This document shows positions 19,009-24,143 of a DNA stretch of 34,403 nt, piece by piece. The stretch covers positions 1 to 34,403 of the IMG/VR virus record IMGVR_UViG_3300024346_000263, one strand, 5' to 3'. The notes under the pieces are model-generated. The model ran no database searches. It was not told the DNA's origin and worked only from the letters and a program-made list of their open reading frames with translations. Made by a program: the position numbers and the translations under genes. Positions within the stretch are counted from its first letter, which is position 1; every line of letters begins with the position of its first letter. The stretch is from a virus.

Positions 19009-19439
19009 CTACAACTCTTCTCCAGGAACAAGCACAACAAACCATCGCAGATAGCGTTCTCAAGAACACTCATCTGCTGATTGAAGCACTGAAAGATAAC
19101 TATCGTCAATATGCTATTCGTGGGCATCAACGAGAGGCACAACGATTTGATTCTACTCCTGGTTATCATGAGCAGAAGGTTGATGAACTGAAGTCTGGTA
19201 TTCTTCCGATTGATTATCAGGTAGAAACTGGTAAAAAGTATCACAAACTCGTTTTTATTGATGGTGGTGGTTCTCGCTCCGTTCATGCCTTCATTGATAA
19301 GCAGACTGGTGAAGTTTATAAATCTGCATCATGGAAATCTCCTGCCAAAGGTGTAAGGTATGATCTGCGATTGATTGAACAACGGGAATGGTTGTTTGAG
19401 AATGCTGATTGGTCTGGTGGGTATCTTTACGCAAAATGA
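19005..19439 (+). CDS. conserved cyanophage protein, 144 aa
   Basis: A helical N-terminal half (MTTTLLQEQAQQTIADSVLK to about residue 60) is followed by a well-marked beta domain: GKKYHKLVFIDGGGSRSVHA, FIDKQTGEVYKSASWKSPAKGVRYDLR and FENADWSGGYLYAK. I recall the second part as a frequent cyanophage domain of unknown function. The K-Y-H-K and SVHAF residues stand out as possible active-site or ligand residues. It is coupled to both neighbours by ATGA. Confidence 0.8.
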   Translation: MTTTLLQEQAQQTIADSVLKNTHLLIEALKDNYRQYAIRGHQREAQRFDSTPGYHEQKVDELKSGILPIDYQVETGKKYHKLVFIDGGGSRSVHAFIDKQTGEVYKSASWKSPAKGVRYDLRLIEQREWLFENADWSGGYLYAK

Positions 19440-19699
19440 TTTACTCTAACCTCTCCAAGATTAAACCTAAACTTCGCACATCTGGTCGCGTATCAGGCAA
19501 CTTTGGTAGGAACAAAGTTGTTAGTGGATCACCGATAAATGACCTTGGAATGAGTAACAAGGAGACTATCAAATGTACCACACCCGATGAGTATCTGGCA
19601 CGACTTCATTATGCCTTTGATAATACCGAAGACAAGAAATTGAAACAGTTTCTTTATAGTGAAATTCGTAAACTTCATGTTCAGCGCGGAACTTGGTAA
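19436..19699 (+). CDS. small basic unknown protein
   Basis: An 87-residue protein starting MIYSNLSKIKPKLRTSGRVS. The N-terminal 40 residues are basic and Gly/Ser-rich, probably disordered. The C-terminal part is helical (TPDEYLARLHYAFDNTEDKKLKQFLYSEIRKLHV). The start at 19436 gives the ATGA overlap; an earlier in-frame codon at 19409 lies within the previous gene. Confidence 0.65.
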   Translation: MIYSNLSKIKPKLRTSGRVSGNFGRNKVVSGSPINDLGMSNKETIKCTTPDEYLARLHYAFDNTEDKKLKQFLYSEIRKLHVQRGTW

Positions 19700-19714
19700 T
19701 CATCAGTAATCCTT

Positions 19715-19742
19715 ACTGGGCCCCTGAAAGTGTCCCTATAGT
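19715..19742 (+). promoter_or_regulatory. type A element, copy 8
   Basis: Identical to the majority core, TATAGT at 19737-19742. ATGAACACACC follows. At +15, where other copies have a second ATG, this one reads ATC (CAAATC). Confidence 0.85.
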
Positions 19743-19988
19743 ATGAACACACCTCAAATCGATCAAGTCTACTTCTACACCGTCTCCCGCTGGGATTGGC
19801 AAGATGGTGATGTAAACCAGATGTGGATTCAACAACTTGGTGATGCTGACTGTGGTAATCACTACGTTGCCATTGCATACAATCCTCGCAAAGATGTGTC
19901 AATGGTGATGTCAAAACCCCGCACATCCTATCACGAAACTCTTCAATGGGTTCGCAAGTTTTGTAATTCTTTCTCCATTCTTCCTTAA
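19743..19988 (+). CDS. unknown protein, 81 aa
   Basis: Begins MNTPQIDQVYFYTVSRWDWQ. It is beta-rich with several Trp and a C-terminal helix (YHETLQWVRKFCNSFSIL). The only available ATG in the N-terminal part touches TATAGT; the codon at the usual second-start position is ATC, one base from ATG. A short mRNA from this element would need the first ATG or a rare ATC start. Confidence 0.65.
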   Translation: MNTPQIDQVYFYTVSRWDWQDGDVNQMWIQQLGDADCGNHYVAIAYNPRKDVSMVMSKPRTSYHETLQWVRKFCNSFSILP

Positions 19989-19992
19989 TTAA

Positions 19993-20172
19993 ATGACACA
20001 CTACAATCCTTACGTTCAAAATCTAATCGAGATGGGTTATGATGCTGCTGATTGTTATGCTGCAATCGCACCTCGCGATGATGTAACCTATCCTCGTACT
20101 ATTCACGGTCGCACATATGCAACCAAAGAAGACTATGATGATGCAGTTGCTGACTTTATCAACGGTCTTTGA
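19993..20172 (+). CDS. small unknown protein
   Basis: A 59-residue protein starting MTHYNPYVQNLIEMGYDAAD. Its N-terminal IEMGYDAADCYAAI recalls a UBA-like or GY-containing helix pair, but this is too short to claim. The middle (VTYPRTIHGRTYATKEDYDDAVADFI) looks like a strand and a helix. It begins four bases after the preceding stop. Confidence 0.6.
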   Translation: MTHYNPYVQNLIEMGYDAADCYAAIAPRDDVTYPRTIHGRTYATKEDYDDAVADFINGL

Positions 20173-20183
20173 TTGAAAGTAAA

Positions 20184-20393
20184 ATGAAACAAATTCTTGT
20201 GAAACCCACTATTGTCAAGATTAACAAACGTTTCGTTAAAAAATATGAAACTGTTATGAAACCAGTTAATTCTTGGAAAGAGATTACTCGTCGAATTGAT
20301 GAACTTTTCGACAAATCTTTAGAAGATTATACTCTACTTCACAAACCTCATAATGAGTATTACTGGGCCCCTGAAAGTGTACCTATAGTATGA
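20184..20393 (+). CDS. basic protein whose end is encoded by a type A element
   Basis: A 69-residue basic helical protein (MKQILVKPTIVKINKRFVKK...). Its last 11 codons, ending YWAPESVPIV, are read directly out of type A element 9, and its TGA overlaps the ATG that abuts TATAGT. The gene therefore runs into the promoter of the next cassette, as if an element had replaced its original end. The in-frame TTG at 20169 lies over the previous stop and is not preferred. Confidence 0.6.
   Translation: MKQILVKPTIVKINKRFVKKYETVMKPVNSWKEITRRIDELFDKSLEDYTLLHKPHNEYYWAPESVPIV
20362..20389 (+). promoter_or_regulatory. type A element, copy 9 (inside a coding end)
   Basis: One change from the majority (GTACC for GTCCC) and TATAGT at 20384-20389. 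The whole element lies within the 3' end of the preceding gene. ATGAACAC abuts it; a second ATG in the same frame (CAAATG) follows at 20405. Confidence 0.8.
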
Positions 20394-20404
20394 ACACAAC
20401 TCAA

Positions 20405-20539
20405 ATGATCAAAGACTACTTTACCGACCAAGAATGGGATGCTATCTATGATGCACTCACCGAATATCGTGAGTGTGTTGATGATGAAAGTGTAGATAGT
20501 GCCTATTCCAAAGTTGCTGCACTTTTTCAAACAAAATGA
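20405..20539 (+). CDS. small acidic unknown protein
   Basis: A 44-residue acidic protein (MIKDYFTDQEWDAIYDALTE...), probably two helices. The ATG at 20390 in frame would add MNTTQ but touches the TATAGT hexamer. The stop is shared with the next start (ATGA). Confidence 0.6.
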   Translation: MIKDYFTDQEWDAIYDALTEYRECVDDESVDSAYSKVAALFQTK

Positions 20540-20703
20540 CACAAACCTTCTTTGTTCGCTTTGTATCTGATGCACTCAATTCTCCAGAGTATATCGGTCC
20601 TTTTCATTCTGAAGACTCTGCCTATGACTATGCCGACGACCGTAATAGTTCATTAGCACTGTCTGGCATTCCTTCCTCTGTTGCATCTTACTCCGTACAA
20701 TGA
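20536..20703 (+). CDS. small unknown protein
   Basis: A 55-residue protein, MTQTFFVRFVSDALNSPEYI followed by GPFHSEDSAYDYADDRNS and a Ser-rich end. A strand plus an S-E-D-S-A-Y-D-Y helix suggests a compact alpha/beta unit. It is coupled on both sides by 4-base overlaps. Confidence 0.6.
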   Translation: MTQTFFVRFVSDALNSPEYIGPFHSEDSAYDYADDRNSSLALSGIPSSVASYSVQ

Positions 20704-20909
20704 CACTCACTACCGAACAACTTTCCAAACTCGTTGAGAATTATGCCTCACACATCGTAGAGGGATTGGATACAGAATCTCTTGAAAGTATGGTCTTTGA
20801 TTTACTCATTAGGGAGTACGAAACTTATTCTGAAGAGCAAATTGTAGGTGAGATTACAGAGATCTATGGTGAGGAGTTTGTTGTTGATTTGTTGGAGAGT
20901 GCAAAATGA
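20700..20909 (+). CDS. small acidic helical protein
   Basis: A 69-residue protein starting MTLTTEQLSKLVENYASHIV, strongly acidic and all-helical. The regular spacing of hydrophobic residues over its length (LVENYASHIVEGL, MVFDLLIREYETY, IVGEITEIYGEEFVVDLL) suggests a helical bundle. It is coupled to both neighbours. Confidence 0.65.
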   Translation: MTLTTEQLSKLVENYASHIVEGLDTESLESMVFDLLIREYETYSEEQIVGEITEIYGEEFVVDLLESAK

Positions 20910-21046
20910 CACTCACTGATTGGAACGAATTGTATCGCAGAACCTATGAAGCTTACACTTACGCATCATTTTGTAATGAACAAGTAAGAGAGGCATTAGG
21001 TACATTACTTGACTCACTGATTGATACCAAACCAGAAACAAAATGA
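20906..21046 (+). CDS. small unknown protein
   Basis: A 46-residue helical protein (MTLTDWNELYRRTYEAYTYA...). It shares its MTLT start with the gene before it, but no further similarity is obvious. ATGA overlaps occur at both ends. Confidence 0.55.
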   Translation: MTLTDWNELYRRTYEAYTYASFCNEQVREALGTLLDSLIDTKPETK

Positions 21047-21225
21047 CAACTGAACAATTCTTGATTGACAGTCTCTCTGATACATTTGCTCGCCGTTGTG
21101 ATGAACTGATTGCACGAGATAAACTATCAGATGCTCATTCAATCTATGAGGAATGGATTGTGGATGGTGTAGATCCAGAGGACGAAAGTATTGACTATGA
21201 ATGGTTTTTTCTTACAAATGACTAA
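21043..21225 (+). CDS. small acidic helical protein
   Basis: A 60-residue acidic protein starting MTTEQFLIDSLSDTFARRCD, ending in a run of Asp/Glu (DGVDPEDESIDYEWFFLTND). It is the last of five coupled small genes in type A cassette 9. The family is not recognised. Confidence 0.6.
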   Translation: MTTEQFLIDSLSDTFARRCDELIARDKLSDAHSIYEEWIVDGVDPEDESIDYEWFFLTND

Positions 21226-21230
21226 TGCTT

Positions 21231-21258
21231 ACTGGGCCCCTGAAAGTGTCCCTATAGT
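21231..21258 (+). promoter_or_regulatory. type A element, copy 10
   Basis: Identical to the majority core, TATAGT at 21253-21258, five bases after the preceding stop. ATGAACACAAC follows with no second start nearby. Confidence 0.85.
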
Positions 21259-21492
21259 ATGAACACAACTTACACCTCTCCAGATACAAACAAGGTCTAC
21301 ACTATTGTTACATCAGTTTCCGAACGTGGTAACTGGGATGCGGATGGAAACTATGCACCTGTTGAGTATACACAGTACAGCATCTATGATGATAACCAGA
21401 TGGTGCAATTTGCATTTGATGAGAATAGCATTGCTCGTGCAGTAAGGCATTATGAACTGCCTGGTCCTGATGTATCTTCCCGCTTTGATTGA
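21259..21492 (+). CDS. unknown protein, 77 aa
   Basis: A beta-rich protein starting MNTTYTSPDTNKVYTIVTSV, then EYTQYSIYDDNQMVQFAFDE and a short helix. The abutting ATG is the only plausible start: the next in-frame ATG is over 45 codons away and would destroy the protein. Its stop shares bases with the next ATG. Confidence 0.65.
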   Translation: MNTTYTSPDTNKVYTIVTSVSERGNWDADGNYAPVEYTQYSIYDDNQMVQFAFDENSIARAVRHYELPGPDVSSRFD

Positions 21493-21626
21493 TGACATCC
21501 AAACAACTTAAGTCTGTGAAACTTCTGCTCCTGATTGTTATCATTGCGAATCTAGTTTCACCTGTTGCTAGATCCACAACTGCATCCATTTTGCATACCT
21601 CTGCCGACTTTATCTCACATGATTAA
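21492..21626 (+). CDS. small membrane-anchored conserved protein
   Basis: A 44-residue protein with basic N-terminus MTSKQLKSVK, a hydrophobic segment LLLLIVIIANLVSPVA and a polar tail. I recall the pattern VIIANLVSPVAR from other cyanophage proteins. It is either an uncleaved signal anchor or a signal peptide cut near PVA. It overlaps the HicA-like gene by 8 bases. Confidence 0.65.
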   Translation: MTSKQLKSVKLLLLIVIIANLVSPVARSTTASILHTSADFISHD

Positions 21627-21807
21627 GTATAACGATTTTATCAAAGAGTTGCTGGCACGTGGTTGCTCAATCCATCGCACATCTGGCAAGCATCTCATCT
21701 ATCGGCACCCTAATCTTACTCGAAATCTTGTTATCACCAAGGCAAAGATTGTGAAACCAGGACTATACTATCAGTGCAATAAACTATTACTTTCTGTCGG
21801 TGCATAG
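21619..21807 (+). CDS. HicA-like mRNA interferase fold protein
   Basis: A 62-residue protein of the usual HicA length. The sequence DFIKELLARGCSIHRTSGKH followed by LIYRHPNLTRNLVI has the HicA layout: helix, then G-x-x-x-x-R-x-S/G-x-S/G-x-H with catalytic His25, then the Y-R-H-P strand. HicA toxins cut mRNA when their HicB partner is lost. No HicB is encoded next to it; the downstream gene is a zinc ribbon. It could be a phage RNA-turnover tool or a harmless relative. The start at 21619 is preferred because the upstream part from 21565 lies over another gene. Confidence 0.7.
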   Translation: MIKYNDFIKELLARGCSIHRTSGKHLIYRHPNLTRNLVITKAKIVKPGLYYQCNKLLLSVGA

Positions 21808-21809
21808 TA

Positions 21810-21983
21810 ATGAACCCTGAAGAACAACTTACTCTGTATGATGAAGTAGATATGGATGGCAAAGATTGTGAGGTATGTGATAATGGAACATACCAAATTG
21901 CCGACCTGAATGATGAGATTCATGGTGAGCGTCACTGTAACAAATGTGGGCACTTTGTCAATCGATACAAAAAGGTTTGGTAA
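21810..21983 (+). CDS. small zinc-ribbon protein
   Basis: A 57-residue acidic protein with CEVC (residues 20-23, counting the first Cys) and CNKCGHF (43-46), spaced like a four-Cys zinc ribbon with a 19-residue loop. It starts two bases after the HicA-like gene. It shows none of the HicB features (no RNase H-like core, no ribbon-helix-helix), but its position makes it a candidate partner for the HicA-like protein. Confidence 0.65.
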   Translation: MNPEEQLTLYDEVDMDGKDCEVCDNGTYQIADLNDEIHGERHCNKCGHFVNRYKKVW

Positions 21984-21991
21984 TGATAACA

Positions 21992-22019
21992 ACTGGGCCC
22001 CTGAAAGTGTCCCTATAGT
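21992..22019 (+). promoter_or_regulatory. type A element, copy 11
   Basis: Identical to the majority core, TATAGT at 22014-22019. ATGAACATCAACG follows directly, and only that ATG can start the next gene. Confidence 0.85.
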
Positions 22020-22307
22020 ATGAACATCAACGACCTCTTTCAAAGCAAGAAACTCTCTGAGACACTTGCACTCGAAAACTATCAACAGCGCAATGGAGTT
22101 GTTGACTATCGCCTTGATGGAGTTTGTAATCACTACTTCTCAAAGTACGATCTACAAGGTAATCGCGATGGCGAAGTTTGCCTGACCTGTAAGGTTTCCA
22201 AGACTGTCAAAGGGCAAATGCGCTACACTTGGCAAATTGATGGTAAGCGTATCGCAGAGAAGCAAATTCCCGCAGAGTTTAATGCTCTCGGTGCCTTTCG
22301 TTACTAA
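22020..22307 (+). CDS. unknown protein, 95 aa
   Basis: Begins MNINDLFQSKKLSETLALEN. The second half (YDLQGNRDGEVCLTCKVSKT, then GQMRYTWQIDGKRI) is beta-rich and contains one CxxC. It uses the ATG that touches TATAGT. There is a 19-bp gap before the next gene. Function unknown. Confidence 0.65.
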   Translation: MNINDLFQSKKLSETLALENYQQRNGVVDYRLDGVCNHYFSKYDLQGNRDGEVCLTCKVSKTVKGQMRYTWQIDGKRIAEKQIPAEFNALGAFRY

Positions 22308-22326
22308 TCACAATTAACAAAACAAA

Positions 22327-22509
22327 ATGACATTTACTGAAGCACTTATTGCTGCTGGTTATTACTTTCAACCAGAGTGTGGTTGTTATCTAAAGGACGA
22401 TTGTAATGGTAATGTTCATACTTATGTGGAGCAAGAAGAGAATACTTGGTCCTACGAAAAGTATGATGCAAATGATAATGTTTTGACCACTAAAGTATTC
22501 TCACTGTAG
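22327..22509 (+). CDS. small acidic protein
   Basis: A 60-residue protein, MTFTEALIAAGYYFQPECGC followed by YLKDDCNGNVHTYVEQEENT and WSYEKYDANDNVLTTKVFSL. Three Cys lie within residues 18-26. It appears mostly beta after an initial helix. The family is not recognised. Confidence 0.65.
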   Translation: MTFTEALIAAGYYFQPECGCYLKDDCNGNVHTYVEQEENTWSYEKYDANDNVLTTKVFSL

Positions 22510-22523
22510 ACTGACTAATGCCT

Positions 22524-22551
22524 ACTGGGCCCCTGAAAGTGTCCCATTAGT
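22524..22551 (+). promoter_or_regulatory. type A element, copy 12 (altered -10)
   Basis: The left block and TGAAAGTGTCCC are intact, but the hexamer reads ATTAGT instead of TATAGT (22546-22551), followed by ATACC. The next gene starts 29 bases later. It is the only full copy with a changed hexamer. Confidence 0.75.
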
Positions 22552-22579
22552 ATACCACCCAATTCACTCAAATCTCAAA

Positions 22580-22924
22580 ATGCGTAAGATCGAATCCCAA
22601 ATGAATAATGCAATCTCCAACCAAATAAATTGGAGCAATGCTAACACTCAAGTCACTACAGAAGGTGATGTCTCCCGTGTGTTCCTACATGGTAATCAGA
22701 TCGCAACTATCGGTAGAAACTATGTGCAACTGTTTGATGGTGGTTATCAATCAAAGACAACAAAGTCTCGCCTCAATGCTATTCTTTCCGAGCACGGTGT
22801 ACCTGGAGAGTATGTTTTTCAGAAGGACTTTCAATGGTTTGTTCGCACTGTTCAAGGTGTAAAGGCAAGCGATAAAGAAGGTTTTGTAAGCGCACCTTTC
22901 TTCTCTGGTATGATTCTGAACTAA
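22580..22924 (+). CDS. conserved cyanophage protein (VFLHGNQIATI family)
   Basis: A 114-residue protein starting MRKIESQMNNAISNQINWSN, then VFLHGNQIATIGRNYVQLFD, GGYQSKTTKSRLNAIL and VFQKDFQWFVRT. I recall this series from many T4-type cyanophages, usually with the HGN and GG-Y/W-x-T/S-x-T-T-K-S-R-L-N-A motifs. Role unknown. It is the last gene before a strong terminator. Confidence 0.8.
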   Translation: MRKIESQMNNAISNQINWSNANTQVTTEGDVSRVFLHGNQIATIGRNYVQLFDGGYQSKTTKSRLNAILSEHGVPGEYVFQKDFQWFVRTVQGVKASDKEGFVSAPFFSGMILN

Positions 22925-22926
22925 CC

Positions 22927-22942
22927 AATCATTCTCATTAAG
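22927..22942 (+). repeat. 16-bp direct repeat, left copy
   Basis: AATCATTCTCATTAAG, just after the preceding stop, recurs with one change at 23060-23075 (AATCATTCTCAATAAG). The two flank the terminator and the AT-rich gap. Confidence 0.6.
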
Positions 22943-22953
22943 TAACAATCAAG

Positions 22954-22980
22954 GAGAGGAGTTAAATCCTCTCTTTTTTT
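22954..22980 (+). terminator. strong intrinsic terminator
   Basis: GAGAGGA (22954-22960) pairs perfectly with TCCTCTC (22967-22973) around a GTTAAA loop and is followed by at least seven T. It ends the long type A cassette region before the repeat-bearing gap. Confidence 0.9.
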
Positions 22981-23067
22981 ATGTCTTTAAGGTTAAATTA
23001 TAGTTAATAATAGGTTAAATGTATTAAAAAGCCTTTTTTAAATGTATATAAGCGTTTGTAATCATTC

Positions 23068-23099
23068 TCAATAAGCATTACTTATTGATAGTCAATAAG
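23068..23099 (+). repeat. inverted repeat with a third arm
   Basis: TCAATAAG (23068-23075) and CTTATTGA (23081-23088) form a perfect 8-bp inverted repeat with a CATTA loop. A third copy, TCAATAAG (23092-23099), could pair with the same right arm, so two hairpins are mutually exclusive. The left arm is the end of the 16-bp direct repeat. Confidence 0.7.
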
Positions 23100-23124
23100 G
23101 TATATTTAATGAGAAGAAGTGTTG

Positions 23125-23167
23125 TTATGACCCTATGAAGCTCTTGAAGTCTGGTGTTTATGACCCT
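23125..23167 (+). repeat. pair of 10-bp direct repeats 33 bp apart
   Basis: TTATGACCCT at 23125-23134 and 23158-23167. Both are followed by T-rich/A-rich bases and then AAGC, so similarity extends to about 17 bp. The 33-bp spacing is close to three DNA turns, as for sites bound on one face. Confidence 0.55.
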
Positions 23168-23325
23168 TTAAAGCCTCCCAGGTCTTGTAACTTATAAATC
23201 ATTTAAATGTGCTGAGACCTTGTGATCTTTGCGTGCAACATCCTAACACCCCTCCGCCCATATGTCAACCCCCCGCGATTATTACAAAACCGCCACATAG
23301 GTCGCACAAAATCCACTGCCCGCTG

Positions 23326-23332
23326 ATAAATA
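23326..23332 (+). promoter_or_regulatory. possible late promoter box
   Basis: ATAAATA within CTGATAAATACTCC, 11 bases before the -35 of the sigma70 promoter at 23344. It would give late as well as early expression of the gene at 23401 if used. Confidence 0.35.
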
Positions 23333-23343
23333 CTCCCAATAAC

Positions 23344-23372
23344 TTGACACTCACTCCTAAGCATTCTATAAT
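23344..23372 (+). promoter_or_regulatory. consensus sigma70-type promoter
   Basis: TTGACA (23344-23349), 17 bp, TATAAT (23367-23372): a perfect consensus. It is followed by a leader of about 20 bases with GGAG ahead of the ATG at 23401. Expected to be strong and used by the host polymerase right after infection. Confidence 0.9.
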
Positions 23373-23400
23373 AGTCAAAGAACACCAACGGAGCAAGCTT

Positions 23401-23574
23401 ATGTCAGTAGCATATCATCAGGCACAGAAGCAACGTTATAGGGTCACCCTAGAGTTTGACGTTCTGAGTGACTTCGATCCGCACAATATGGACTGGGAGA
23501 AGACCTTTCAGCTAGAACCCGCAGAGTCAGTGAGTGCATATGTAGAGGACTTGAGTAGACCTGACCGTTGGTGA
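23401..23574 (+). CDS. small early protein behind a consensus promoter
   Basis: A 57-residue protein, MSVAYHQAQKQRYRVTLEFD followed by VLSDFDPHNMDWEKTFQLEP and AYVEDLSRPDRW. The end SAYVEDLSRPDRW is one I recall from several cyanophages. It has GGAG 7 bases before the ATG and a perfect sigma70 promoter, so it is probably made early and abundantly. Its beta-strand-then-acidic-helix look gives no function. The frame is open far upstream to 23209, but that part crosses the promoter and is not coding. Confidence 0.75.
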   Translation: MSVAYHQAQKQRYRVTLEFDVLSDFDPHNMDWEKTFQLEPAESVSAYVEDLSRPDRW

Positions 23575-23583
23575 GTAAGCACT

Positions 23584-23611
23584 ACTGGGCCCCTGAAAGT
23601 GTCTCTATAGT
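23584..23611 (+). promoter_or_regulatory. type A element, copy 13
   Basis: ACTGGGCCCC, TGAAAGTG, TCTC (one change) and TATAGT at 23606-23611, followed by GTAAGG. The leader to the ATG at 23650 is 38 bases, the longest of the set, and contains a GGATC...GATCC inverted repeat at 23616-23631. It is the last type A copy. Confidence 0.85.
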
Positions 23612-23649
23612 GTAAGGATCGCTCATGATCCGTCACTATCACTCTCTGA

Positions 23650-23928
23650 ATGAACTTCGTCCCCTACGCTATCCGTCGTCCCTTCTACTATGTGTTCGAC
23701 TTGATCGTAAGTCCTGATTTCCGACGTGAGGAATTCGGTCGTATCTTTGATGCCTATGAGTATGAGCAGGGCACACAGATTCTTGGGTTCGTTAACTACT
23801 TGGGCATCACGGGACAGTTAGACGTATGCGAACACTTTAACATGTTCGCTAATGCTGAGACCCTAGAGCAAGCAATTGCTATCTGGGAAGGATATCAGGA
23901 TCTGACTATACTCACTCCTGCCAAGTAA
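23650..23928 (+). CDS. unknown protein, 92 aa
   Basis: Begins MNFVPYAIRRPFYYVFDLIV, then SPDFRREEFGRIFDAYEYEQ, GFVNYLGITGQLDVCEHFNM and AETLEQAIAIWEGYQDL. It is mostly helical with a hydrophobic start that is not long enough for a clear membrane anchor. The codon use is visibly less AT-rich than in the structural genes to the right. Function unknown. Confidence 0.7.
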   Translation: MNFVPYAIRRPFYYVFDLIVSPDFRREEFGRIFDAYEYEQGTQILGFVNYLGITGQLDVCEHFNMFANAETLEQAIAIWEGYQDLTILTPAK

Positions 23929-23939
23929 GCATCACTGAT

Positions 23940-23967
23940 CTGACAGTCCTTGGGGCAAGACTATAAA
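23940..23967 (+). promoter_or_regulatory. sigma70-type promoter
   Basis: CTGACA (23940-23945), a 16-bp spacer and TATAAA (23962-23967), about 38 bases before the ATG at 24006. The spacer holds TTGGGG and the bases after the -10 hold CCCC, which could pair across the start of the transcript. Confidence 0.55.
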
Positions 23968-24005
23968 CTACCCCAGCACAGTTCACTACACTTTTCTTCG
24001 TCATT

Positions 24006-24143
24006 ATGTCTAAGTCCGTTGTTCTCTCTCTGCTGGCTCGTGGTAACACTGGCAATGAAATCTTGACCATTCTCGATAACATCGTTTCTGATATTGAGCA
24101 AGAGAATATTGATGACGTTGCTGCATACTTCGCGGCACTCTGA
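24006..24143 (+). CDS. small conserved cyanophage protein (LLARGNTGNEILTILD family)
   Basis: A 45-residue helical protein, MSKSVVLSLLARGNTGNEIL then TILDNIVSDIEQENIDDVAA. I recall LLxxGNxGxxILxILD proteins as common small cyanophage products without known function. It stands alone between its own promoter and the next gene-free region. Confidence 0.7.
   Translation: MSKSVVLSLLARGNTGNEILTILDNIVSDIEQENIDDVAAYFAAL

Larger units (their letters stand above)
22981..23325. other. intergenic region with repeats, no gene seen
   Basis: About 345 bp (475 bp between the flanking genes) without a credible reading frame. The left part is very AT-rich; from 23230 the + strand becomes C-rich (CCCCTCCGCCC, then AACCCCCCGCG). 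It holds one copy of a 16-bp direct repeat, an inverted repeat with a third arm, and a pair of related direct repeats. It could be a replication or recombination region, a small-RNA gene or a regulatory zone; the sequence alone does not decide. Confidence 0.6.

Noticed and set aside
21810-21983. HicB antitoxin partner for the HicA-like protein
   Set aside because: The product is a four-Cys zinc ribbon lacking the HicB RNase H-like core and DNA-binding tail.
21771-22133. Several minus-strand frames containing the same peptide VHTIGTLSGAQ
   Set aside because: The shared peptide is just the type A element read backwards; there is no independent coding evidence.
23209-23400. 64-codon upstream extension of the gene at 23401
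   Set aside because: It crosses a perfect sigma70 promoter and is Pro/His-rich non-coding-like sequence; a ribosome site precedes the ATG at 23401.
9661-23611. Type A elements as T7/SP6-type phage RNA polymerase promoters (they contain CTATAG)
   Set aside because: T4-type phages do not encode a single-subunit polymerase, none is seen here, CTATAG is absent in copy 12, and the related type B elements end in TATAAT, which fits a bacterial -10.
9661-23611. Type A repeats as a CRISPR array
   Set aside because: Copies are separated by 0.5 to over 2 kb of genes, not by short uniform spacers.
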